The notes: a model not told the origin generated them from the letters alone. A stretch of 64,000 nucleotides of DNA from CAZYBG01 sp964645155 (GCA_964645155.1 CAZYBG010000004.1:12306-76305); one strand, 5' to 3'; counted from the stretch's first letter, positions 19,028-28,418 are shown. Numbers and translations: made by a program.

Positions 19028-20110
19028 ATGATCCGGCTGGAGAAGCGGCCGTCGCCGTCCCGGGCCTGGACCTGGGCCACCCCGGTCCTGGCCGTCGCGT
19101 TGACCATGATGGCGGGCGGGGCGATGTTCGCGCTGCTTGGTCAGGACCCGGTCGTCGCGATCCGGACGATCTTCTGGGATCCCGTGTTCGGCGAATTTGC
19201 TTTCTACTTCCGCGGCCAGCTCCTGGTGAAGGGGGGGCCGCTGGTCCTGATCGCGGTCGGCCTTTCACTCGGCTTCCGGGCCGGGATCTGGAACATCGGG
19301 GCCGAGGGGCAGTACATCCTGGGCGCGATCGTCGGCGCCGCCGCCGGGCTCGCGCTCTATCCCGCCGACAGCCGCGCGATCTTCGTTCTCATGGTCGTCG
19401 CCGGCGCCGCGGGCGGGTGGCTCTGGGCGATGATCCCGGCGCTTCTCAAGGTGCGGTTCCAGACGAACGAGATCCTCGTGTCGCTCCTTCTCGTCTACGT
19501 CGCGCAGTTCGTGCTGGCGAGCGCCGCCACGAACTGGCTGCGGAACCCCGACGGGGCGGGCTTTCCGGGCAGCCGCAACCTCTCGCAATGGCCCTCGTCG
19601 GCGAACCCCGAGCTCGTCGCCGGCACCGGCATGCACTGGGGCGTCGTTGCGGCCTTCCTCGCGGTGATCACCGCCCATGTCCTGCTCAGCCGCCATCTCC
19701 TCGGCTACCAGATCCGGCTTGCCGGGCAGGCCCCGCGCGCCGCGCGCTTCGCGGGCGTCGACCCCGGCCGGCTGGTGCTGTTCTGCCTGGGCGTGTCGGG
19801 GGCTCTGGCCGGGCTTGCGGGACTGTTCGAGGCGACCGGGCCCGCAGGGCAGATCTCGATCGACTTTGCGAGCGGCTACGGCTTCACCGCGATCATCGTG
19901 GCGTTCCTCGGCCGTCTGCACCCGATCGGCATCCTGTTCGCCGGGCTGCTGATGGCGCTGACCTATGTGGGCGGCGACAACGCCTCGACCAACCTCGGCA
20001 TCCCGGCCGCGGCGATCCAGCTGTTCCAGGGGATGCTGCTCTTCTTTCTGCTGGCGCTCGAGGTGCTGGTGAACTTCCGCATCCGGACCGGGCGGCGCGA
20101 GGCGGCGTGA
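19028..20110 (+). CDS. Nucleoside ABC transporter permease (YufP type)
   Basis: This 360-residue inner-membrane protein has many hydrophobic helices and the BPD_transp_2 pattern GFRAGIWNIGAEGQYILGA in its first half and YGFTAIIVAFLGRLHPIGI near the end. It is paired with the next permease, with which it overlaps by a single base (TGATG). A very GC-rich 108-base stretch separates it from the ATPase gene and shows no other gene. Confidence 0.9.
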   Translation: MIRLEKRPSPSRAWTWATPVLAVALTMMAGGAMFALLGQDPVVAIRTIFWDPVFGEFAFYFRGQLLVKGGPLVLIAVGLSLGFRAGIWNIGAEGQYILGAIVGAAAGLALYPADSRAIFVLMVVAGAAGGWLWAMIPALLKVRFQTNEILVSLLLVYVAQFVLASAATNWLRNPDGAGFPGSRNLSQWPSSANPELVAGTGMHWGVVAAFLAVITAHVLLSRHLLGYQIRLAGQAPRAARFAGVDPGRLVLFCLGVSGALAGLAGLFEATGPAGQISIDFASGYGFTAIIVAFLGRLHPIGILFAGLLMALTYVGGDNASTNLGIPAAAIQLFQGMLLFFLLALEVLVNFRIRTGRREAA

Positions 20111-21045
20111 TGGACGTGCTTCAATCGATCAACTGGGTCCTGCTGCTCGCCTCGCTGATGGTCGCGGCGACGCCCATCCTTCTGGCCGGGCTGGGCGAAC
20201 TGGTGGTCGAGAAGGCGGGAGTGCTGAACCTCGGGGTCGAGGGCATGATGATCTTCGGTGCGATCGCGGGGTTCGCCGTGGGGGTGAACACCGACGCCCC
20301 GCTGACCGGCTTCGCGGCGGCCGCGGTGGCGGGCGCCGTGCTGTCGATGCTGTTCGGCGTGCTGACGCAGCTCTTGCTCTCGAACCAGGTGGCGACGGGC
20401 CTTGCGCTGACGCTCTTCGGGCTCGGCCTCTCGGCGCTCGTCGGGCAGGGCTATGTCGGGATCAAGGCGCCGATCCTCGCCGACTGGAACGTGCCGCTTC
20501 TGTCCGACATCCCGATTGTCGGTCCGATCCTCTTCCGCCACGATCCGGTGCTCTATTTTTCGGTCTTCCTTGTCGCCGCGGTCTGGGCGTTCCTGCGCTT
20601 CACCCGTGCCGGCCTGATCCTGCGGGCGGTGGGCGAAAGCCACGATGCGGCCCACGCGCTTGGCTACAAGGTGGTCCGCATCCGGCTCATGGCGATCGCC
20701 TTCGGCGGCGCCTGCGCCGGCCTCGGCGGGGCGTACATCAGCCTGATCCGCGTGCCGCAGTGGACCGAGGGGATGACCGCCGGAGCGGGGTGGATCGCGC
20801 TCGCCCTCGTCGTCTTCGCCTCTTGGCGACCGTGGCGGCTGCTGCTCGGCGCCTATCTTTTCGGCGGCATCGCCGTGCTGCAACTGAACCTTCAGGCCGC
20901 CGGCCTCAAGGTTCCCGTCGAAATCTTGTCGATGAGCCCGTATCTGGTAACGATCCTCGTGCTGGTCATCATGTCGGCCGACCGCTCTCGCGCTGCCTTG
21001 AACGCGCCGGCGGCGCTCGGCCGGGTGTTCCACGCCTCGGGCTGA
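20110..21045 (+). CDS. Nucleoside ABC transporter permease (YufQ type)
   Basis: This is the second permease subunit, 311 residues, with about eight to nine membrane helices and the family motif EKAGVLNLGVEGMM. The ATG overlaps the stop of the first permease. The two would form the channel of a heterodimeric importer with the tandem ATPase. The long open frame that extends upstream is a shadow; this start is chosen because the sequence after it aligns with the family from the first residue. Confidence 0.9.
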   Translation: MDVLQSINWVLLLASLMVAATPILLAGLGELVVEKAGVLNLGVEGMMIFGAIAGFAVGVNTDAPLTGFAAAAVAGAVLSMLFGVLTQLLLSNQVATGLALTLFGLGLSALVGQGYVGIKAPILADWNVPLLSDIPIVGPILFRHDPVLYFSVFLVAAVWAFLRFTRAGLILRAVGESHDAAHALGYKVVRIRLMAIAFGGACAGLGGAYISLIRVPQWTEGMTAGAGWIALALVVFASWRPWRLLLGAYLFGGIAVLQLNLQAAGLKVPVEILSMSPYLVTILVLVIMSADRSRAALNAPAALGRVFHASG

Positions 21046-21095
21046 GGCGCAGCAATCCCCCGGCCGTTTGCCGGGCAGAACAGGGAGTGACGGAC

Positions 21096-22181
21096 ATGAA
21101 AAGAAGAACCCTTCTGGCAAGCGGCGGCGCGGCGGCTGCCGCTGCCGCGCTGGGGCTGCCGGTGCGGGCGCAGGACGCGCCGCTCAAGATCGGCTTCGTC
21201 TATGTCGGGCCGATCGGCGATGGCGGCTGGACCTACCAGCACGACCAGGGCCGGCTCGCCGTCGAGGCGGAGTTCGGCGACCGGGTCGAGACGATCTACC
21301 AGGAAAGCGTGCCCGAGGGAGCCGATGCCGAACGCGTGCTGACGCAGATGGCGCTGGGCGGCGCCGGGCTGATCTTCACCACCTCGTTCGGCTACATGGA
21401 CGCCACCGTGAACGTCGCGGCGAAGTTTCCCGACGTGAAGTTCGAGCACGCAACCGGCTACAAGCGCGCCGACAACGTCGCGACCTACGACGCCCGCTTC
21501 TACGAGGGCCGCGCCGTGATCGGCACCATCGCCGGCCGCATGACCAAGACCAACAAGATCGGCTACATCGCCTCGTTCCCGATCCCGGAGGTGATCCAGG
21601 GCATCAATTCGTCCTTCCTGCACGCCCGCAAGGTGAACCCCGACGTCGAGATGGTGGTGATCTGGGCCTATACCTGGTTCGACCCCGCCAAGGAGGCCGA
21701 CGCCGCGAAGGCGATGATCGAACAAGGGGTCGACGTGATCCTGCAGCATACCGACTCGACCGCGCCGCTGGCCGAGGCGGCAAAGACCGAAGGCATCATC
21801 GGCTTCGGCCAGGCGTCCGACATGGCGGCCTACATGCCCACGCCACGGGTATCGTCGATCATCGACAACTGGGCGCCCTACTACATCAAGCGGGTCCAGG
21901 CCGCGCTGGACGGGACGTGGGAGAGCACGAACACCTGGGGCGGCATCGCCGACGGCGAGGTGGTGATCGGCGAGATCACCGAGGCCGTTCCGGCCGAGGT
22001 CAAGGCCGAGGCCGAGGCCATGCGCGACCAGATCGCGGCGGGCTCATATCACCCCTTCACCGGCCCGATCAACAAGCAGGACGGGTCGGCCTGGCTTGCC
22101 GAGGGCGAGGTCGCGACCGACGAACAGCTTGTGGCAATGGACTTCTACGTCGAAGGCATGGCGGGCGAAATCCCGAGCTGA
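21096..22181 (+). CDS. BMP-family substrate-binding protein of the nucleoside importer
   Basis: This is a periplasmic receptor of the basic membrane protein (PnrA/BMP) family, which binds purine nucleosides or related bases. Residues 1-27 are a secretion signal with twin arginines (MKRRTLLASGG, then ARAQDA-type cleavage). The mature part has the family pattern KIGFVYVGPIGDGGWTYQHDQG and FTTSFGYMD. At 361 residues it is a normal size. It closes the xdhABC-transporter operon. Ligand choice (xanthine, hypoxanthine, nucleoside) cannot be fixed by eye. Confidence 0.9.
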   Translation: MKRRTLLASGGAAAAAAALGLPVRAQDAPLKIGFVYVGPIGDGGWTYQHDQGRLAVEAEFGDRVETIYQESVPEGADAERVLTQMALGGAGLIFTTSFGYMDATVNVAAKFPDVKFEHATGYKRADNVATYDARFYEGRAVIGTIAGRMTKTNKIGYIASFPIPEVIQGINSSFLHARKVNPDVEMVVIWAYTWFDPAKEADAAKAMIEQGVDVILQHTDSTAPLAEAAKTEGIIGFGQASDMAAYMPTPRVSSIIDNWAPYYIKRVQAALDGTWESTNTWGGIADGEVVIGEITEAVPAEVKAEAEAMRDQIAAGSYHPFTGPINKQDGSAWLAEGEVATDEQLVAMDFYVEGMAGEIPS

Positions 22182-22579
22182 CCCGCACATCCGCGGCCCC
22201 CGAAGCGCGCGCCGCGTGAGCCGCGGACGCGCCGGGGGGCGCGGAACCTTCCGCATCGCAGGGTGCCGTTTCTGCAGCGCCGACGGCCACCCCTGAGCGT
22301 TTCCATAAAGGAAACAAAATCGGCGGGACCGGGGCCCATGTTCGCTGGCCCCAGCCGGCCAATCCACTCCGACGGGGCGGCTTTGGCCACGGCGACGGTG
22401 CCAAAGTTTCGTCGCCATGGCCATGGACAACCGTCGATTGCGCCGCCGCACCTCGCCAAGTGCCATATTGTGGGCCACATTCGAACAATAAATTGATTGC
22501 AACCATTTGCATGCTCTATCGCGGACAAGCATGGGTCCGTGGCCGAGTCGGCCTGTGCAGTGAGTGGACTTGCCTGGTA
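22182..22579. other. Intergenic region before the kinase operon, with a short hairpin
   Basis: No gene is seen in these 398 bases. At 22299-22315 a perfect inverted repeat, GTTTCC-ATAAA-GGAAAC, could be an operator or a weak terminator for the importer operon. The AT content rises between 22450 and 22520, which is where the promoter of the kinase operon would be expected; I could not fix its -35 and -10 boxes. Confidence 0.45.
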
Positions 22580-23836
22580 ATGCCGAGAGAGATGACAGCC
22601 GAAGCCCCCGATGAGTTCACGGAAGAACTCAAGCCCGGCACCAAGCTCCTTCAGGGGCAGTACACGATTGTCCGCTACATCGCGGCGGGCGGCTTCGGCA
22701 TCACCTATCTTGCCAAGAACGGGCTCGACCGTGATGTCGTCATCAAGGAATGCTTTCCGGGCTCGTTCTGCCGCCGGAGCCGCTTCATGGTCGGTGCCCG
22801 GTCGCGGGCCCACGAAAGCGAGTTCGGGCAGATCGTCCGCCTGTTCGTGCAGGAAGCCAAGAGCCTCTCGCGCCTCATCCATCCGAACATCGTCGGCGTC
22901 CACCAGGTGTTCGAGGAAAACAACACCGCCTACATGGCGATCGACTATGTGAACGGCCACGACCTGCAGAAGATCATCGACACCGACCGCACGTCGCTGC
23001 AGCCGTCGATGGTGATGATGATGCTGCGCAAGCTGCTGGGCGCCGTGGCCTTCATCCACGAACACGGGATGCTGCACCGCGACATCTCTCCGGACAACAT
23101 CCTGATCGACCACCGCGGCGAGCCGATCCTGATCGACTTCGGCGCCGCGCGCCAGCAGGCGACGCGGATCGGCGGCCGCGCCCTCTCGGCGCTGCGCGTC
23201 GTGAAGGACGGTTACTCGCCGCAGGAGTTCTACATCGGCGGCGTGACACAGAGCGGCGCAAGCGACCTCTACTCGCTGGCCGCCACCTTCTATCATCTGA
23301 TCACCGGCGAGGTGCCGCCCAACAGCCAGGCGCGGCTCGTCCGGCTCGCCGAAAGCGGGGCCGACCCGTATCGGCCGATCGCCGGCCTGGCCGAGGGCTA
23401 TCCTGCGGCCTTCCTCGAGGCCATCGACGCCGCGCTGAAGGTGCTCCCGAAGGAGCGGATCCAGACAGCGCGGGAATGGCTCGCCCGGATCTCCACCCAT
23501 CCAGAGATCAACGTCATCCCGCTCGGCGGACCACGCGGCCTTGCGCCGCCGATCCCCTCGATCCTGCAGCCCGCGCCGGACGCGCCGCTTCAAGCCGCCC
23601 CGGCTGCCGCGCCGGCCGCCGCAGCACAGATTGCGCCAGGCGCGCCCGGCAGGCGCGACAGCCGGGGCGGCCCGTCCAAGATGATGCTTCTCGGCGTCGC
23701 GCTGCTCGTCCTCGCCGCCATCATCTACGTCGTTTTCGGCTCTGCGCGTGCAGCGGCGGCGATGACGGAACCTGCCGGCGCCGTGCCCGTGTCCGCCCCT
23801 GCGGCCGGCGCCCTCCTGCCACCCCCGAGCGAATGA
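22580..23836 (+). CDS. Membrane-anchored Ser/Thr protein kinase (Hanks type)
   Basis: A complete kinase domain spans residues about 27-310: glycine loop AAGGFGITY (35-43), K56 in VVIK, E92, HRD at 166-168 with ISPDN, and DFG at 186-188. A proline/alanine-rich linker follows, then one membrane helix (about 366-387) and a short outer tail of about 31 residues with no sensor domain. The activating signal is therefore probably cytoplasmic. The start may instead be the ATG at 22592. It is the first gene of a tight block with FHA, PP2C, GTPase and Roadblock-like genes. The kinase/FHA/phosphatase trio matches PpkA-Fha-PppA of type VI secretion, but no secretion genes are nearby. Confidence 0.9.
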   Translation: MPREMTAEAPDEFTEELKPGTKLLQGQYTIVRYIAAGGFGITYLAKNGLDRDVVIKECFPGSFCRRSRFMVGARSRAHESEFGQIVRLFVQEAKSLSRLIHPNIVGVHQVFEENNTAYMAIDYVNGHDLQKIIDTDRTSLQPSMVMMMLRKLLGAVAFIHEHGMLHRDISPDNILIDHRGEPILIDFGAARQQATRIGGRALSALRVVKDGYSPQEFYIGGVTQSGASDLYSLAATFYHLITGEVPPNSQARLVRLAESGADPYRPIAGLAEGYPAAFLEAIDAALKVLPKERIQTAREWLARISTHPEINVIPLGGPRGLAPPIPSILQPAPDAPLQAAPAAAPAAAAQIAPGAPGRRDSRGGPSKMMLLGVALLVLAAIIYVVFGSARAAAAMTEPAGAVPVSAPAAGALLPPPSE

Positions 23837-23843
23837 GGCCAGC

Positions 23844-24641
23844 ATGTCGATGATGCAGAGATTGCGAGCGATCCGGGCACGCATGGCGTCGCAGCCGGGT
23901 GGCACGGAAAACCTCGGGGCCCGTCCGGAGGTGCCGGCAGCCGTCGTGGCGCGTCCCGACGCGCTGCGCCCGTCCGCCGAGGCGCTGCCGCCGCGCGGCC
24001 AGGGCGCGGGCTCGGCCCGGTCGACCGTGAACATGTGGAACATGCTCACCGAGGACGACATGGACCTGCCGCCGCCGCTGGTGCCGCCATCGGCACGGCA
24101 GCCGGAGGCCGTCATGCCCGCCCCCGCCCCAGCCGCCCCGCAGCAGGCAGCCGTGCCGCCGGAAGCCGACAGCGCCGGCCCGCACGACCGCCGGTCGGGC
24201 CGGGTCAAGACACGCCTTCTCAGCGCGACACCGGGCGCCGGAAGCTCGCTCAGCGCGCTGTCGCGCGCCCCGCGCTTCTCGGTCGGTTTTGTCGTCGTGG
24301 TCGCCGGCCCGGGGCGCGGCAACGCGATCCCGCTTGCCGCCGGCGTGTCGCAGATCGGCCGCGGCGAAAGCCAGCAGGTGCGCCTGAACTTCGGCGACGA
24401 CGCGATCTCGAACGAGAACCACGCCGCCCTCGCCTACGACGAGGAACAGGCGGCATTCTTCGTCGGGCCGGGAAGCAGCCCCAACCCGATCATCTTGAAC
24501 GGCCGGCGGCTCTTGGGTACGCAGCCCATCTCGCATGGCGACGAGATCGCCCTCGGCGAGACCACCCTGCGCCTGGTCGCGACCTGCGGCCGGGGTTTCT
24601 CGTGGGGCGAGACGGTGGAACATGCAGGCACGATACAATAA
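23844..24641 (+). CDS. FHA-domain phosphothreonine-binding protein
   Basis: The C-terminal 110 of 265 residues form an FHA domain: QIGRGESQQV, the phosphopeptide-binding ISNENHA, then NPIILNGRRL and DEIALGETTLRL. FHA domains bind phosphothreonine, so this is the likely partner or substrate of the kinase encoded 7 bases upstream. The N-terminal half is proline- and alanine-rich and looks disordered, with several threonines and serines that could be phosphorylated (for example near STVNMW). No membrane segment is seen. The PP2C gene follows after 8 bases. Confidence 0.88.
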   Translation: MSMMQRLRAIRARMASQPGGTENLGARPEVPAAVVARPDALRPSAEALPPRGQGAGSARSTVNMWNMLTEDDMDLPPPLVPPSARQPEAVMPAPAPAAPQQAAVPPEADSAGPHDRRSGRVKTRLLSATPGAGSSLSALSRAPRFSVGFVVVVAGPGRGNAIPLAAGVSQIGRGESQQVRLNFGDDAISNENHAALAYDEEQAAFFVGPGSSPNPIILNGRRLLGTQPISHGDEIALGETTLRLVATCGRGFSWGETVEHAGTIQ

Positions 24642-24649
24642 GAAACGAC

Positions 24650-25417
24650 ATGACCTATGACGTTGCCACGGCCATCGGCAGAGGCCAGCGGGAATACCAG
24701 GAAGACGCGATCGCGGTCGATTTCAGCATCGGCTCGGCGTTCGGCTTCGCTGTGCTGTCCGACGGCATGGGCGGCCATGCCGCCGGCGACGTCGCAAGCA
24801 AGATCGTCGTCACCGAGGTTTTCAGCGAACTGAAACTGCAGTCCGGCGACCCCGAGACGCTGGAGCGCGAGGTGGGCGACGTGCTGCGCAGTGTCGCGCA
24901 TGGCGCCAATGCCTGCATCGAGGCGCATGTCGAGCAGGAGCCCGATACCCGGGGCATGGGCGCCACGCTGGTGACCTGCCTTCTGTTCGAGGAGCGTCTC
25001 TACTGGCTCTCGATCGGCGATTCACCCCTGTTTCTCTACCGCGACGGCGCGGTCCGGCAATTGAACGAGGATCACTCGCTCGCACCGCAGATCGACCTCA
25101 TGGTGCGGACCGGCCAGCTCGACGAGGAAGCCGCCCGCACCCACCCCGACCGCAACTCGCTGACATCCGTCGTCATGGGCCGCCGCATCCCGCTGATCGA
25201 CTGCCGGGAAGAGGCCTTCGCCCTGACCGCCGAGGACGTCGTCATCCTCGCGAGCGACGGGCTTCAGTTCCTGTCCGACGAGCAGATCGCCGAGGTTCTG
25301 GCCGGCGCCAAGGACAAGGGCAGCGCCGCGATCGCCGAGGCGCTTCTGCTGGCGGTGAGCGACTTGGGCTCGCCCGATCAGGACAACGTGTCGCTGGCGG
25401 TCATCCGGCTCAGATAA
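24650..25417 (+). CDS. PP2C-family Ser/Thr protein phosphatase
   Basis: This 255-residue protein is a single PP2C domain with its metal-binding motifs intact: YQEDA near the start, LSDGMGGHAAGD, LASDGLQFL, and DQDNVS near the end. PP2C enzymes use two metal ions to remove phosphate from serine or threonine. Placed just after the kinase and FHA genes, it is the expected off-switch of that pathway. The ATG lies 8 bases past the FHA stop. After it, a gap of 112 bases precedes the GTPase gene. Confidence 0.92.
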   Translation: MTYDVATAIGRGQREYQEDAIAVDFSIGSAFGFAVLSDGMGGHAAGDVASKIVVTEVFSELKLQSGDPETLEREVGDVLRSVAHGANACIEAHVEQEPDTRGMGATLVTCLLFEERLYWLSIGDSPLFLYRDGAVRQLNEDHSLAPQIDLMVRTGQLDEEAARTHPDRNSLTSVVMGRRIPLIDCREEAFALTAEDVVILASDGLQFLSDEQIAEVLAGAKDKGSAAIAEALLLAVSDLGSPDQDNVSLAVIRLR

Positions 25418-25529
25418 TACGCGGAAACATTGCGGCGCGGCGGCGGGCAGGCTAGTGCTAGGGCCCGCACCGCCCGGCGCCGCATTCGCGCCGTCATGCG
25501 GTCTGCCGAAGGAGGGGCTGGCGCCGGCG

Positions 25530-27050
25530 ATGAGCCCGCTGCAGAGTGCCGAACGCGAACTTGCCGAGCTTGACGGCTTCCTCAGCGTCGAGCTGCCGGC
25601 GGGCGCCGCGGACGACCCCGAGCTGCGCGAGCTCCGGGCGCGCGCGGAGCGTCTGGCCATCCGCCTCTCGAACCCGATCCGGGTGGCGCTGGTCGGCCTT
25701 CCGGGGCGCGGCAAGTCGACCCTCGGGCGCTTCTTGTCCGGGCATGGCCTGCCGGCCGCATCGCCGCGCGAGCGGCGCTATCCGCTGATCCTGCGCTACG
25801 GCACGCGGGCCGAAAGCCTTGCCGGCTGGTGGAGCGGGATCGAGATCCCGCAGGACGGCGTCGACATGGCCGGCGCCGCCGAACACAACCCGGACTACAT
25901 CGAGATCCGGCTGCCCAACCCCGTCCTGCAGGTCCTGAGCTTCCTCGACCTGCCGGGCGCCCCCGACTGGAACGCGCAGAAGGAACAGATGCGCTGGGTA
26001 TCGGGCCGGGCGGACACGATCCTGTGGTGCACCAACGCCGTGGACCCCTGGGGCGAAGACGAATGGCAGCTGTGGTCGCTGGTTCCGCGGCGGCTCCAGC
26101 AGCAGAGCGTGCTGGTCGCGACGCATTACGACCTGCGCCGCGGCGCGGGTGGCACTTCGCCGGTCTCCGAGCGGCTGTCGCAGCTGACCAAGGGGCAGTT
26201 TCGCGAGGTCGTCGCGGTCGCCACCCTCGAGGCGCTGGCGGCGGCGCCTGCAGGCCAGGTCCTCGACGCCGCTAGCTGGGACCTGAGCGGTGGCAAGGCG
26301 CTGGTCGGTGCCCTGCTGTCCGCCGCGCGGGCGGTCAGGAGCACCGATCTGGTGACCGCCCGCGAGCTCGCCGCCGCCGGCCATGCCGCGATCGAGGCGT
26401 GGACGGCGCGGTCCGCCACACGCTCGGCCGCCTTCTCGCTGCGGCGTCGGGCGGCACAGCATGCCGCCGATCCGCCCCCGCCCGCGACACCACCGCCCGC
26501 CCCGCCACCGGCACCGCCGGTGGCCAGTCCTCCCGAGCCCGCCGCGCCGGCAGACGGCCGGGGGCCCGGAGACGAGGCGCCGGCCCCGGCGGCGTCGCCC
26601 CTGCCGAAGCGCGTCGTCTCGCGAACGGCCGTGTTCCTGCGCGAGCTCGAACAGGCTGCGGCAAACCCGCAGCCCGAAGAGGTGACAGGGAACGACGTTG
26701 CGCCCGACGACGCCGCGGCGGACGCCCCCGCAGCGGTGCCCCTCGTCCTGCGCACTCTCGGCGAGCGGATCGACGATCTCATCGCCTATGCCGCCGATCC
26801 GGCGAACTTCAGGGACTGGGAGTTCATGACCAAGGTCAGCGAGATCGGCGACGAGCTTTCGGTTCTGACCGCGCGCCCCGGCGATCTGTCGGAGGACGGG
26901 CGCTGGGTCAGGCGCGAGGTCGAGGAGGCCTACGTCACGCTCTCGCTGCTGCAGATGGAGCATGGCGAGAAGCCTGCGCAGGACGCAGTGATCGTCCTTC
27001 TGCAACTGGCGCGCGACCTGTCCTGGGCGGCGACGGCGCGGGTTGCCTGA
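25530..27050 (+). CDS. P-loop GTPase with proline-rich linker and helical C-terminus (506 aa)
   Basis: The N-terminal part has GTPase motifs: G1 GLPGRGKST at 56-64, G3 DLPG at 140-143, and a candidate G4 THYD at 198-201 in place of the usual N/TKxD. A short coiled region precedes the G domain. Residues about 310-370 are proline-rich, then a helical domain of about 130 residues (from about 370 to the end) matches nothing I know. The architecture recalls dynamin-like or Era-like GTPases, but the family is not fixed. AGGAGG lies upstream of the ATG. The next gene, Roadblock-like, starts 1 base after the stop, which suggests a GTPase and regulator pair as in MglA/MglB. Confidence 0.7.
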   Translation: MSPLQSAERELAELDGFLSVELPAGAADDPELRELRARAERLAIRLSNPIRVALVGLPGRGKSTLGRFLSGHGLPAASPRERRYPLILRYGTRAESLAGWWSGIEIPQDGVDMAGAAEHNPDYIEIRLPNPVLQVLSFLDLPGAPDWNAQKEQMRWVSGRADTILWCTNAVDPWGEDEWQLWSLVPRRLQQQSVLVATHYDLRRGAGGTSPVSERLSQLTKGQFREVVAVATLEALAAAPAGQVLDAASWDLSGGKALVGALLSAARAVRSTDLVTARELAAAGHAAIEAWTARSATRSAAFSLRRRAAQHAADPPPPATPPPAPPPAPPVASPPEPAAPADGRGPGDEAPAPAASPLPKRVVSRTAVFLRELEQAAANPQPEEVTGNDVAPDDAAADAPAAVPLVLRTLGERIDDLIAYAADPANFRDWEFMTKVSEIGDELSVLTARPGDLSEDGRWVRREVEEAYVTLSLLQMEHGEKPAQDAVIVLLQLARDLSWAATARVA

Positions 27051-27051
27051 G

Positions 27052-27462
27052 ATGGCGCTTCTCGACCTCCTCGGCAGCCTCGATGCCGCGCTCGACCACG
27101 CGCGCCGTGACGTCGAGGGCTGCGGCTATGTCGCCTGCGTCGACCTCTCGTCCGGCCTCGTCGCAAGCGGGTCGGGCCACGATGCGCTGCCGGCGGGCGG
27201 TGCCGCCCGATTCGCGGCCGCGGCGGCAGCGGCGCTTGCAGGGGATGCCGCGGGCCGGCTTGCCGCCGCGCTCGGCGCCGAGGGCGACCATCCCCGCGAA
27301 CTGGTGGTGATCGGGCCGAACGAAACCCATGTCGTCATCCGGGTTCCGGATGCCGACGGCATCGGGCTCTGGTTCACCATGCCGGCCGACCGGGCGCCCG
27401 AGGCCGCGCTCGCCGTGGCGCGTGCGACCGCCGAACGTTTCGGCGCGGGGGCGACCGCTTGA
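27052..27462 (+). CDS. Small Roadblock/LC7-like protein (136 aa)
   Basis: The alternating pattern (helix, then CGYVACVDLSSGLVASGSG, a helix, then ELVVIGPNETHVVIRVPD and GIGLWFTM, then a last helix) fits the Roadblock/LC7 fold, which in bacteria regulates small GTPases (MglB type). The match is by pattern, not by a diagnostic motif. It starts 1 base after the GTPase stop and overlaps the next gene by 4 bases, so it is almost certainly co-translated. It could be the activator or the docking partner of the GTPase. Confidence 0.5.
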   Translation: MALLDLLGSLDAALDHARRDVEGCGYVACVDLSSGLVASGSGHDALPAGGAARFAAAAAAALAGDAAGRLAAALGAEGDHPRELVVIGPNETHVVIRVPDADGIGLWFTMPADRAPEAALAVARATAERFGAGATA

Positions 27463-28418
27463 GCACGCAGGGCAGCAGGGGCGGATCGCCGCGCGAGCCT
27501 CGGCCGGAGATGCTGGTCGAACTGCTCCGCAAGGTCCGGCAGGCGACGGAGCCGAGCGGCGGGCCGGAGCGCCCGCTCGCGGCGCACGATCCGGCCGGGC
27601 GGATCGAGGCGATCCTCGCCGAGATCGACGAGACGGTGCTTCCCCGCGCCCTGATCTTCGAGGTCGCAGGGACGGGGCGCGTGGTGATCGAGTGCCGCGA
27701 GCGGCACGCCGTCCGGATCGCGGACTGCACCGTCCCGATCGAAGGCACGCTGTCGCTGCTGGCCACCATCGGCGCGACCGAAAGCCCGGCCGAGGCGCGG
27801 AGGGAAGCGCTGGCGACCCTGCTTGCCGGCCTATGCCGGCTTCCTGGGGCGCTCTCCGTGCAGTCGCGGCCGTCCGGCCTTTCGGCGAGCGTCGTCGACA
27901 AGGGGTTCGCGCCGACCGACATCAAGGAAACCGCGGCGGTCGGGGCCCTGTGGGCAGGAACGCCCGCGGCTGCCGAACCGGCGGGCAGGGCCGCCGTGGC
28001 GCCGCCGCCTCCGCGGAGCGAAGCTGTTGCGTTGCCCGACCGGCCGCGCCCCGCAGCGGCGCGGGCCGACGCCGCCGCGGGGGCGGCGGGGCGATCCCTG
28101 GCCGAGATCGCGGCGGCCCTCGCCGTTCCGCATGCGGCCGGCAGGGCCGACGGCCGGCTGGTGACCGCCGAGACGGCGACCGGCACGCCGCTGCCCGCGC
28201 AGGACTTCGCCGCCTTTGCCGCACAGGCGGCCGAAACGGCGGCATTCTTCGAGCAGGCCGTCGGCGGCGCGGCGCTGATCTACGTCGCATCGGGGGCGGT
28301 CGATACGGCGGGCCTCTGCTTCGCGCTCGACGGCGAGCAGATTGCCGCCGTGGCCGTGACCGAGGGCGATCTGGCGGCGCTGGCGCAGGCGTGGCAGCCG
28401 GCAGGCGCAAGCCGCTGA
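27459..28418 (+). CDS. Protein of unknown function in the kinase-GTPase block (319 aa)
   Basis: I do not recognise this family. It starts with TTG overlapping the previous stop (TTGA). An N-terminal module (about 45-160) and a C-terminal module (about 205-315) are joined by an alanine/proline-rich linker. Each module has alternating beta and helix segments (for example ALIFEVAGTGRVVIEC and GAALIYVASGAVDTAGLCFAL) that loosely recall Roadblock-like folds. No signal, membrane helix or catalytic motif is visible. Its place as the last gene of the block suggests a partner of the GTPase. Confidence 0.6.
   Translation: MSTQGSRGGSPREPRPEMLVELLRKVRQATEPSGGPERPLAAHDPAGRIEAILAEIDETVLPRALIFEVAGTGRVVIECRERHAVRIADCTVPIEGTLSLLATIGATESPAEARREALATLLAGLCRLPGALSVQSRPSGLSASVVDKGFAPTDIKETAAVGALWAGTPAAAEPAGRAAVAPPPPRSEAVALPDRPRPAAARADAAAGAAGRSLAEIAAALAVPHAAGRADGRLVTAETATGTPLPAQDFAAFAAQAAETAAFFEQAVGGAALIYVASGAVDTAGLCFALDGEQIAAVAVTEGDLAALAQAWQPAGASR

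Noticed and set aside
22580..25417. Type VI secretion system locus
   Set aside because: The kinase, FHA and PP2C genes fit the regulatory triad, but no sheath, baseplate, Hcp, VgrG or ClpV genes are in the window.
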